Source of the DNA: Proteiniclasticum ruminis
Lineage (GTDB): Bacteria > Bacillota > Clostridia > Clostridiales > Clostridiaceae
Length of the DNA: 64,000 nucleotides
NCBI RefSeq assembly: GCF_900115135.1
Contig: NZ_FOVK01000002.1
Coordinates: 318,512 to 382,511 of the forward strand
Reading direction: 5' to 3'
A program made the translations under genes and the position numbers. The stretch's first letter is position 1, and every line of letters begins with the position of its first letter. The notes beneath the pieces are model-generated. The model ran no database searches. It saw only the letters and a list, made by a program, of their open reading frames with translations, and was not told the DNA's origin. Positions 27,149-35,900 of this stretch are shown here, piece by piece.

Positions 27149-28027
27149 ATGAAAGGTATTATTTTAGCTGGAGGTTCTGGCACAAGACTCTATCCGCTGA
27201 CCATGGTCACAAGCAAACAGCTTCTCCCAATTTATGACAAACCGATGATTTATTATCCAATGTCCACACTGATGCTTGCGGGAATCCGGGAGATTCTGAT
27301 CATCTCCACTCCCCAGGATCTGCCGAATTTTGAAAAGCTGTTGGGGGATGGATCCCAGTTTGGCATATCCCTCTCTTACGCAGAGCAGCCATCTCCAGAT
27401 GGTCTTGCCCAGGCGTTTCTGATTGGAGAGGAGTTCATTGGGGATGATACTTGTACACTGATATTAGGAGACAACATTTTCTATGGAAACAACTTCTCAA
27501 AGATTCTGAAAGAGGCTGTGGAAAATGTAGGAAGAGCTACAGTGTTCGGATATCATGTGGAAGATCCAGAAAGATTTGGCGTTGTGGAGTTTGATGCCGA
27601 TGGCCGTGTGCTTTCAGTAGAAGAGAAGCCTGAGCATCCAAAGTCCAATTATGCAATCACAGGTCTTTATGTATATGACAAGAAGGTAGTGGAGTATGCC
27701 AAGATGCTGAAGCCCAGCAAACGTGGCGAACTGGAAATCACAGATCTCAACCGGATCTATCTGGAACAGGGAACTCTTGATGTAAAACTTCTAGGCAGAG
27801 GATTTGCGTGGCTTGATACAGGCACCATGGATTCCTTGGTGGAAGCAGCTGATTTTGTGCAGATGGTGGAAAAGAGACAGGGAATCAAGATCTCAGCTTT
27901 AGAAGAAATCGCCTATCATTATGGCTGGATAGACAAGGAAAAGCTTCTGGCGTCTGCTGAGAAGTATGGTAAATCTCCTTATGGCATCCATCTGCGTAAA
28001 GTCGCAGAAAATAAAATAAAGTATTAG
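27149..28027 (+). CDS. rmlA: glucose-1-phosphate thymidylyltransferase RmlA
   Basis: 292 residues, the usual length for short-type RmlA. It begins [18 protein letters not shown], the nucleotide-binding signature, and has [27 protein letters not shown] and [13 protein letters not shown]. It makes dTDP-glucose from glucose-1-phosphate and dTTP, the first step to dTDP-L-rhamnose. The start has ATGGAGG upstream. First gene of rmlABCD, separated from rmlB by 16 bases. Confidence 0.95.
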   Translation: MKGIILAGGSGTRLYPLTMVTSKQLLPIYDKPMIYYPMSTLMLAGIREILIISTPQDLPNFEKLLGDGSQFGISLSYAEQPSPDGLAQAFLIGEEFIGDDTCTLILGDNIFYGNNFSKILKEAVENVGRATVFGYHVEDPERFGVVEFDADGRVLSVEEKPEHPKSNYAITGLYVYDKKVVEYAKMLKPSKRGELEITDLNRIYLEQGTLDVKLLGRGFAWLDTGTMDSLVEAADFVQMVEKRQGIKISALEEIAYHYGWIDKEKLLASAEKYGKSPYGIHLRKVAENKIKY

Positions 28028-28043
28028 GATAATGGAGGAAAAG

Positions 28044-29063
28044 ATGAATATATTAGTAACAGGCGGAGCAGGGTTCATTGGCAGTAATTTTGTATATCAC
28101 ATGTTAAAAACATACCCAGAGTATAGAATCGTTTGCATTGATGCCCTGACGTATGCAGGAAATCTCAGCACACTGGAAGGTGCGCTGAGCAAGAAGAATT
28201 TTAGATTTGTGAAAGGTGACATCACCGATCAAAAACTGGTAGATGCATTATTTGCTGAAGAGAAGTTTGATATTGTCGTGAATTTTGCTGCTGAATCCCA
28301 TGTGGACCGATCCATTGAAAATCCGGATGTTTTCTTAAAAACCAATATATTGGGGACACAGGTTTTGATGGATGCTTCCAGAAAGTATCAGGTTCAGAGA
28401 TTCCATCAGGTTTCTACGGATGAAGTGTATGGAGACTTACCACTGGATCAGCCTGAGCTGTTCTTCACAGAAGAAACTCCAATTCATACATCCTCTCCAT
28501 ACTCTGCATCCAAGGCTTCAGCAGATTTACTGGTACTTGCTTATCACAGAACCTTTAAACTGCCTGTTACCATTTCGAGATGCTCCAATAACTATGGTCC
28601 TTATCATTTCCCGGAGAAACTCATTCCGCTGATCATTTCCAGAGCGTTAAGAGATGAGAAGCTTCCAGTGTACGGTACTGGAGAAAATGTCAGAGACTGG
28701 CTGTATGTGGAAGACCACTGTATTGCCATCGACAGAATCATTCATGATGGGCGCATCGGAGAAGTTTACAATGTAGGTGGCCATAATGAAAGAACAAATC
28801 TTGAAGTGGTAAAGACCATATTAAGAGAGCTGGGTAAGCCTGAATCATTGATTACCTTTGTGACAGACAGAGCGGGACATGATATGCGCTATGCCATTGA
28901 TCCAACTAAGATCAATGAGGAATTGGGCTGGCTTCCTACCACGACCTTCGATGAAGGCATCAAGAGAACCATAGCATGGTACCTGGACAACAAAGAATGG
29001 TGGGAGAACATCCTCAGTGGTGATTATCAGCACTATTATGATAAAATGTACACCAACAGATAA
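28044..29063 (+). CDS. rmlB: dTDP-glucose 4,6-dehydratase RmlB
   Basis: About 339 residues from the ATG at 28044, which has GGAGG five bases upstream; the ATG at 28032 contains that site and is less likely. It is an SDR-family enzyme with GGAGFIGSNFVYHML (NAD binding), FAAESHVDRSI, STDEVYGDL and the catalytic YSASKASADLL. It converts dTDP-glucose to the 4-keto-6-deoxy intermediate. Second gene of the rhamnose operon; the gap to rmlC is 87 bases with no clear terminator. Confidence 0.95.
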   Translation: MNILVTGGAGFIGSNFVYHMLKTYPEYRIVCIDALTYAGNLSTLEGALSKKNFRFVKGDITDQKLVDALFAEEKFDIVVNFAAESHVDRSIENPDVFLKTNILGTQVLMDASRKYQVQRFHQVSTDEVYGDLPLDQPELFFTEETPIHTSSPYSASKASADLLVLAYHRTFKLPVTISRCSNNYGPYHFPEKLIPLIISRALRDEKLPVYGTGENVRDWLYVEDHCIAIDRIIHDGRIGEVYNVGGHNERTNLEVVKTILRELGKPESLITFVTDRAGHDMRYAIDPTKINEELGWLPTTTFDEGIKRTIAWYLDNKEWWENILSGDYQHYYDKMYTNR

Positions 29064-29150
29064 AATATCCTTAAATGTGAAATGAATGAACGAACGCGGA
29101 TTTGTTGATGATTTGTTACACTTTTTTAAGGGTAAATGGAGATGATATAG

Positions 29151-29711
29151 ATGAAAGTTACAAAGACAGATATTGAAGATGTCCTTTTGATTGAACCAGA
29201 CTGTTATGGAGACCATAGAGGATGGTTCATGGAGACCTATAATGCAGATAAACTAAATGCCCATGGTATAAATACTGTATTTATTCAGGATAATCATTCC
29301 ATGTCCGCTGTTAAGGGGACACTTAGGGGACTTCATTTTCAAAACAATCCCATGGCGCAGACAAAACTGGTGCGTTGTACAAAAGGGGCGGTTTTGGATG
29401 TGGCTGTGGACATCAGAAAAGGCAGCCCGACATATAAAAAATGGGTGGCTGTTGAGCTTACAGAAGAGAATAAGCATCAGCTGTTTATACCCAAAGGATT
29501 TGCCCATGGATTCGTCACACTGACGGATCATGCGGAGATTCAGTACAAAGTAGATCAGTTCTATTCCAAAGAACATGACAGAAGCATACGATTTGATGAT
29601 GAAAGCCTGTCCATTGACTGGTTGACAGAAGAAGTGATTCTTTCTGAGAAAGACCAAAAGAGTCCACTGCTCATCGACTCTGATGCGAACTTCATTTACG
29701 GGGAGATATAG
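29151..29711 (+). CDS. rmlC: dTDP-4-dehydrorhamnose 3,5-epimerase RmlC
   Basis: 186 residues, normal for the family, a cupin-fold enzyme. Visible signatures are DHRGWFMETYN, NHSMSAVKGTLRGLHFQ (with the catalytic His), KLVRCTKGAVLDVAVDIR and PKGFAHGFVTL. It epimerises two carbons of the 4-keto sugar. It is followed by rmlD one base after its stop; the ribosome binding site of rmlD (GGGGAG) lies inside its last codons. Confidence 0.95.
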   Translation: MKVTKTDIEDVLLIEPDCYGDHRGWFMETYNADKLNAHGINTVFIQDNHSMSAVKGTLRGLHFQNNPMAQTKLVRCTKGAVLDVAVDIRKGSPTYKKWVAVELTEENKHQLFIPKGFAHGFVTLTDHAEIQYKVDQFYSKEHDRSIRFDDESLSIDWLTEEVILSEKDQKSPLLIDSDANFIYGEI

Positions 29712-29712
29712 C

Positions 29713-30558
29713 ATGAGAATATTGGTAACAGGCGCTCGTGGACAACTGGGCCATGATGTGATGAAAGAACTTCTTTCAAAGAAACTCATTCCCATTGGTG
29801 TAGACCGGGAAGAGATGGATATCACAAACAAAGAAGATGTGCACAAATACATGGATCCTCTGGAAGTGGATGCAGTCATTCACTGTGCAGCCTATACAGC
29901 AGTGGACCAGGCAGAGGAAGAGATTGAGCTCTGCAGAAAGATCAATGTGGAGGGGACAAGATATATTGCAGAAGTATGTAAGAGTAAAGACATACCGATG
30001 ATGTATATCAGCACAGATTATGTTTTTGACGGAAAAGGTTCAGAACCATTTTTACCGGACTCTCCTCGGAATCCAGTGAATTTCTATGGACAAGCAAAGT
30101 ATGAAGGAGAACTAGTGGTAGAAGAACTTCTATCAAAGTACTTCATTGTAAGAATTTCTTGGGTGTTTGGTGAGAACGGCAAAAATTTTGTGCGAACGAT
30201 GCTGGATCTTGGTAAAAAACTTGGGAAACTTACAGTGGTCAATGATCAGTTCGGATCTCCAACCTATACGTCCGATCTTTCAAAACTGCTGGTTGAGATG
30301 ATTCAATCAAAGGAGTATGGAACATACCATGCCACCAATGAAGGAATATGCTCCTGGTTTGAGTTTGCCACAGAGATTTTCAAGCAAGCGGGACTACCTG
30401 TGGACGTGCAGCCGGTAGACAGCAGTGCCTTTAAGACCAAAGCGGTAAGACCGCTGAACAGCAGAATGTCCAAAGAGAAGCTGGTTGAAAAAGAATTTGA
30501 GAAATTACCGGACTGGAAAGATGCACTGTCCAGATATTTAAAAGTGATTGATTACTAG
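29713..30558 (+). CDS. rmlD: dTDP-4-dehydrorhamnose reductase RmlD
   Basis: About 281 residues from the ATG at 29713; an ATG at 29683 would extend into rmlC without a better site. It is an SDR-type enzyme with MRILVTGARGQLGHDV, VIHCAAYTAVDQAE, YISTDYVFDGKG and the YGQAKYEGE catalytic Tyr-Lys. It reduces the keto sugar to dTDP-L-rhamnose, the donor for a rhamnosyltransferase. It completes the four-gene pathway, so the polymer made in this region very probably contains rhamnose. Confidence 0.94.
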   Translation: MRILVTGARGQLGHDVMKELLSKKLIPIGVDREEMDITNKEDVHKYMDPLEVDAVIHCAAYTAVDQAEEEIELCRKINVEGTRYIAEVCKSKDIPMMYISTDYVFDGKGSEPFLPDSPRNPVNFYGQAKYEGELVVEELLSKYFIVRISWVFGENGKNFVRTMLDLGKKLGKLTVVNDQFGSPTYTSDLSKLLVEMIQSKEYGTYHATNEGICSWFEFATEIFKQAGLPVDVQPVDSSAFKTKAVRPLNSRMSKEKLVEKEFEKLPDWKDALSRYLKVIDY

Positions 30559-30641
30559 AAGTATGAGTTATCAGAGAAAAATTTTGGGATACCACTGGCA
30601 GAGAAGACCATTTGGACCCTATAAAGTAGCGTGAGGTTATT

Positions 30642-31271
30642 ATGTACAAATTACAACCTGATCAGTTTGATCCTTCAGTATCCCAAAAGAATAAATTGTA
30701 TGATGGCATCAAACGCTGCGCTGATATTACCGGCGCCTTGTTGGGAATGATTGTTGCTCTTCCGTTGATCGCCGTGTTCGGACTGCTGGTTCGATTGGAA
30801 ACACCAGGACCGGTCTTTTATGCACAGGAGAGACTAGGGAAAAATGGGGAGAAGTTCAACATCTATAAGATCCGTTCTATGGTGCAAGATGCCGAAGCTC
30901 ATGGGGCCCAATGGGCAGACAAAGAAGATTCCAGAATCACAAAAGTTGGAAAATTCATTAGAACTACCCGTATTGATGAACTTCCTCAGATCCTTAATAT
31001 TCTAAAAGGCGATATGAGTATTGTTGGGCCAAGGCCTGAAAGAGAAGTATTTGCGGAAGAGTTTGAGAAAGATATTCCGGGATTCAAATGGAGACTTCTT
31101 GTTCGTCCAGGACTGACCGGATTAGCACAAGTCAACGGTGGTTATGAGAATTCACCCAAAGAGAAACTCCAGTATGATTTATATTATATTACGCATAGAA
31201 GCTTGGTGCTGGATTTGAAAATCATGTTCCTGACCATTTTTGTGGTGTTCAAGGGTGATGGTGCAAGATAA
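30642..31271 (+). CDS. undecaprenyl-phosphate sugar-1-phosphate transferase (polyprenol-linked initiating transferase)
   Basis: A 209-residue protein of the bacterial sugar transferase family in its short form. It has one hydrophobic helix (ITGALLGMIVALPLIAVFGL) followed by the conserved cytosolic domain: GPVFYAQERLGKNG, YKIRSMVQDAE, RITKVGKFIRTTRIDELPQ, NILKGDMSIVGPRPERE and RPGLTGLAQVNG. It loads the first sugar phosphate onto undecaprenyl phosphate and so starts repeat-unit synthesis for the cluster. The sugar is not readable. The ATG has GTGAGGT upstream, and a strong terminator follows at 31302. Confidence 0.92.
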   Translation: MYKLQPDQFDPSVSQKNKLYDGIKRCADITGALLGMIVALPLIAVFGLLVRLETPGPVFYAQERLGKNGEKFNIYKIRSMVQDAEAHGAQWADKEDSRITKVGKFIRTTRIDELPQILNILKGDMSIVGPRPEREVFAEEFEKDIPGFKWRLLVRPGLTGLAQVNGGYENSPKEKLQYDLYYITHRSLVLDLKIMFLTIFVVFKGDGAR

Positions 31272-31301
31272 AGCAAATTACTTGATATAAGTATGAATTG
31301 A

Positions 31302-31330
31302 AAGGCTGTCAAGAAGTTGATGGCCTTTTT
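31302..31330 (+). terminator. intrinsic terminator after the initiating transferase
   Basis: An 11-bp stem (31302-31312 with 31317-31327, two G-U pairs), a four-base loop and a T run. Confidence 0.85.
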
Positions 31331-31414
31331 GCCTAGGATGGTGAGGAGATGATTTCCTCAGTAATGATGCGTACTATCGTAATGATGATGATGTAAGTAA
31401 AGGATGAGTGAAAC

Positions 31415-32521
31415 ATGGAGAAAATTAAAATAATGCTTGTTTTTGGTACTAGGCCTGAGACCATTAAAATGGCCCCTCTGGTAAAAGAACTTCAATCCAG
31501 GAAAGAAGTGGAGACCATTGTCTGCGTAACAGCTCAGCATAGACAGATGCTGGATCAGGTGCTTTCTGCATTTGACATCGTTCCTGATTATGATCTTGAC
31601 GTGATGCAGAGCAATCAGACGTTATCAGATATTACCAGCAGAGTGCTGGTGGGACTGGACCGTGTCATTAAAGAGGTGAACCCTCAGCTGATCCTGGTTC
31701 ATGGGGACACAACTACTACTTTTGCAGGTGCATTGGCTGCTTACTATAATCAGGTGGACATCGGACATGTGGAAGCGGGACTAAGAACCTTCAATAAGTA
31801 TTCTCCGTTTCCAGAAGAAGCAAACCGCCAGTTTGTTGGTGTCATCGCTGATTTCCATTTTGCGCCCACAGAGAAAAGCAAGAAGAATCTGTTGAATGAA
31901 CAAAAACCGGCAGATAAGATTTATGTCACAGGCAATACTGCCATAGATGCTCTCAACACTACAGTTCGAAGTCACTATGATCATGAGGTGCTTCATTGGG
32001 CGGAGGGATCCAGACTCATTACGCTCACCGCCCACAGGCGTGAAAATTTAGGAGAGCCCATGCGGCAAATGTTCAAAGCCATCCAGAGAGTTCTGGAAGA
32101 GCATCAGGACATCAAAGTAGTGTATCCTGTCCATATGAATCCAAAGGTCCAAGAAGTAGCCAAGGAGATTTTTGGAGAGCATCCTAGAGTGAAGCTTGTA
32201 CCACCCATGGAAGTGCTGGATTTTCATAATGTCCTTGCAAGATCCTATCTGATCTTAACAGACAGTGGAGGAATCCAGGAAGAAGCCCCATCTCTGGGGG
32301 TTCCTGTGATCGTACTGCGTGATACGACAGAAAGACCTGAAGGAATAGAAGCTGGTACTTTGAAATTAGCAGGCACTGAAGAGGAAACCATTTATCATAT
32401 CTTAAGTGAGCTGTTGATGAATCAGGAAACATATGAAAGAATGAGCACTGCGAAAAATCCCTATGGGGATGGAACTGCCAGTAAGCAGATAGCGGATATT
32501 ATCATCCATCACTATCAGTAA
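31415..32521 (+). CDS. wecB: UDP-N-acetylglucosamine 2-epimerase (non-hydrolysing)
   Basis: A 368-residue protein of normal length for WecB/MnaA. Motifs are VFGTRPETIKMAPLV at the N terminus, LVHGDTTTTFAGALAAYY, GHVEAGLRT, LTAHRRENLG and the UDP-binding LTDSGGIQEEAPSLG. It interconverts UDP-GlcNAc and UDP-ManNAc, which supplies ManNAc for linkage units of teichoic acids or for capsule. It is separated from the upstream gene by a terminator, so it probably has its own promoter, and it ends at the terminator 32616-32647. Confidence 0.94.
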   Translation: MEKIKIMLVFGTRPETIKMAPLVKELQSRKEVETIVCVTAQHRQMLDQVLSAFDIVPDYDLDVMQSNQTLSDITSRVLVGLDRVIKEVNPQLILVHGDTTTTFAGALAAYYNQVDIGHVEAGLRTFNKYSPFPEEANRQFVGVIADFHFAPTEKSKKNLLNEQKPADKIYVTGNTAIDALNTTVRSHYDHEVLHWAEGSRLITLTAHRRENLGEPMRQMFKAIQRVLEEHQDIKVVYPVHMNPKVQEVAKEIFGEHPRVKLVPPMEVLDFHNVLARSYLILTDSGGIQEEAPSLGVPVIVLRDTTERPEGIEAGTLKLAGTEEETIYHILSELLMNQETYERMSTAKNPYGDGTASKQIADIIIHHYQ

Positions 32522-32615
32522 TTTTGTTTAAATCGTGAAGATTCATTTACAATGTAGCATTTTATGATCTACCGTATTTTGAATGGAAGATCACATATAC
32601 TGTCTAATGACAAAG

Positions 32616-32647
32616 AAGACGAGATTTAGTGCTCGTCTTTTTTTTTT
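32616..32647 (+). terminator. intrinsic terminator of wecB
   Basis: An 8-bp stem (32616-32623 with 32632-32639) followed by a run of T residues. Confidence 0.85.
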
Positions 32648-32914
32648 GCTTATAAATATAACGATATACATGTTTATTTCTGATGTGATAGTTCAGAAAA
32701 ATTCCATCATATTTCGATATTTTTTATATTATGAATAAAGTGATTATTATAAAAGATAGGTAGTACTACATAAAAATAAGTTGCAATACTACATGAATCG
32801 TAAAACCTTTATATAAATGGTTAGATTTGTATTGTTATATTTTACTAAAGATAGAAATAGAATAAACAATAATCTTTAATTATTTACAATAGATATTAAA
32901 AATGTATTTATATA

Positions 32915-32923
32915 TGATATAAT
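32915..32923 (+). promoter_or_regulatory. extended -10 promoter of the giant exoprotein gene
   Basis: TGATATAAT, 77 bases before the start at 33000; the -35 region is weak. Confidence 0.5.
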
Positions 32924-32999
32924 ATTTGAGGTGTAAACCTTTTATTATGTGAAGGAGGAAATTATTTCTATCATTACTTTAGAAAGGACTGAATGCGAA

Positions 33000-35900
33000 A
33001 TGAGCAATATGAAAAAAACAATCAGCTGCTTTTTACTTTACATTCTACTATTTTCTTTTGTCGGAGATACCCTGGCATATGGGTTCCAGGAAAAATTGGA
33101 ACCTCATACTGCAACAACAGAGACATCTCTTACTCCTTTTGACATTACTCTAAGTCAAAGTGTCCTTAGAAGCTGGGAAACGCTGAATCTGAGCCTTAAG
33201 AGCAATGGACAAGACTTTGACCATGCTGAGCTCACCTTTGTGAATGAGCATGGTGACCTTATTCAAAGCACCTTGTATCAGCATGGGGATGAAGTGGAGT
33301 TAAGAGGATCCGTGAGTATTTCCTCTGAATCAAAATCTGGAAAATACAGATTATCTAAAGTCCAAATCCGTGATACCCAGTTTCAGGTCATGGAGTATAC
33401 TGGAAATCCTGAGCATGTCAGTGAAACAGTACACTATCTTGATTTTTCAAAATACGTATTTGAAGTAAAAGGAACTGCGGACTATAAGTACAATTACAGC
33501 CTCCATCGCACCGAAACGGAGCTTGAGGGACAACATAAGTTTGAGTTTACCATGGATCTGAATGAAGATTTTCTGAATGTGGATGTCATTGATTTATACT
33601 ATCTTTTAGATGGTAAAAATGACTTGATGAATGTTAAGGGAGGAGAATTCTTCACCGCAAGACTCTATAAATCAGAAGGTCAGAAGTACATCGGAGAGAG
33701 TGTGATCCCACGGAATCAAGTGGCGGGAGACTATTCTCTATACTCAATCTCCGGGCTCAAAGAGCTTCAGAATTCTGACTCAAATACCTATACATCTGAC
33801 TTTTCCATCTACAATGAAAATCAAGTGGATTCAGTCTACTCCAGCACGGATGACTTCAGCGGATATGGTGTACGTATCCAGAATACTTTAGGTGGAATTG
33901 TGCCTGAATTCGAAATCCGCAGCAAGCAGCCTATTTATAGTGCTGAAGAGAGGATTGAGCTGGATTTCAGTGTTTTAGATCCACGCTTTAAATCAGAAAA
34001 CATATATGTAGAGGTTGTAAATATCGATGATGTTGACTTTACATATCACTTCCCACTGAATCTAGATTCAAATAGTGGTTCTTATAAGACAGCATCCTAT
34101 GAGTATGCTGAGAACCTGAAAAACGGTGCCTATGTTATTAAGAGTATTACATATGACATGTCCAATGAGTATTTTAAATTTTACAACAGTAAATATGCCG
34201 ATGAAAATCAGGGTGGGCTGTCATTTGTATCAGAAGAGATTATTTTTAGTGTGACAAACTCTATGAAGGGATATTTACCAGAATTTGAGATTTCTGTAAC
34301 CCCTCATAGTGCAACCAAGAACGATATGATTACCATGGATCTGACCTATGAAAACACACAAGTGAATCTCACTTTTGTAAGTCTAGAATACATCTATAAA
34401 GATCCAAAGAACCCAGAGGTTGATAACAAGAAGGTACTTATTTTAGAACGGATTTCTGAAACACAATTTAGAACAGTTATCGATGTGGAAGATTATATGA
34501 ATTCTGGTGAATACCAGTTGAATAAGATTACACTTGCCGGTAAAAGTCTAATTGATCGGCACTATCATGAGTATATTGTGGATAAAAGAAGGAACGTAGA
34601 CACGTATAATACAAGGGACTTATCCGCTGGGGATTACCAGATTATAAATACTGCTGGTGATAGTGAACTTCCGGTTCTTAAGAATCTAGTGGTACCAGAA
34701 AAGATCTATGCCCTAGAAACTATTGAAATTCTTGTGGAAGCGGAGGATCTTGGATCAGGTATAAAGAAAGGATCTGTTTCTGTTTTAAACGATCATGGGT
34801 ATTCCGATACCTACAGCTTAACCATGAAAGATGGTATGCTGAGAGCTGAGCTCTATGTTCCACACATGAAGTCAGAAAAACTTGTTATAACAGATGTTAC
34901 ATTAGAAGATCAGGCTGGAAATCTGATCACTTACTACCATCCGGATTATGCACCTGCTTATGGAAATGTGCACCTCATCAAAGATGTAGCTATAGAGTAT
35001 CCGATTCTTATAAGGCCTTACGAAGGGGATATAAAAATCACACTTCAGAATCCCTTGGTTTCACCTGGAAACTACAGTCAACTTTACATTTCTTTGAATC
35101 CGTTCATTGATGCTGAAGTTACTGCAAACTATAAAACACCCAATGGCGGAAGTGTCACAAATACTTTTTATAGGCAGTATGATAAGAACAGATATCAGAG
35201 CCTTATTGTGCATCACTATGGAGATCAAGAGGGGACCTATGTGATGGAATCCTTACGGATCAGTTCAGCTGAAGGAACAATATTTGTTCATCATGGTATA
35301 GAAGGAAAAGATGGGACAATGGATTTGTCATCTGGAAACTATACGGTTCAGCACACAAAAAACGATTTAGAGAATCCAACACTAGAAAAACTCACAGTGG
35401 GCATAAAGAATCTCGGAGATGGTCGTGATTCAAGACAACCCATATCTGTTTATGCTTCCGACGACATCAGTGGTGTCCAAGATGTCGAGGTAGAACTATA
35501 TAATGAGCTGCAGGAAAAGACCAAAATAATCAATTTACAGCGAAAGCTTGGCAACTTTTTTGCTAAAGAAGTCTATTTCGAACCCAGTGACCATGGCAAA
35601 TGGGATGTTGTGAAGGTAACACTACATGATTATTCTGGGAAGAAAACACTTTACCATGACATCCGTTATCCTGAAGGGGGATCTGAAGGCTCCATTCCCT
35701 TTGATTTTTCTGATGGGTCTTTCCAGGTTCATTATGGATCCGTAGACGACCAAGCGCCTAAAATTCTCGAATCAAAGCTCATGAAAAATTCAGTGCATCT
35801 CAATGAGCAGTTTGAGTACCGGATTAAGGCGGAAGACAACTCAAACTCAGAAGGTAAAGTAGCGATTACGTTAGAAAATGAGCGTGGGATTGAATTTGTT

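Larger units (their letters stand above)
32522..32999. other. intergenic region before the giant exoprotein
   Basis: Very AT-rich. It holds the wecB terminator, the extended -10 at 32915 and an AAGGAGG at 32952-32958. That site opens a GTG frame (32949) in phase with the giant gene, but it is too early for a normal signal peptide. I see no RNA gene. Confidence 0.5.

Noticed and set aside
29253-29879. 208-codon minus-strand frame opposite rmlC/rmlD
   Set aside because: It is antisense to two certain genes, has no ribosome binding site, and its composition is that of a codon shadow.
32949-32999. GTG at 32949 as start of the giant exoprotein
   Set aside because: It would put 17 polar residues before a normal signal peptide, and the AAGGAGG nearby lies inside that frame instead of upstream of it. 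The ATG at 33000 or 33009 is preferred.
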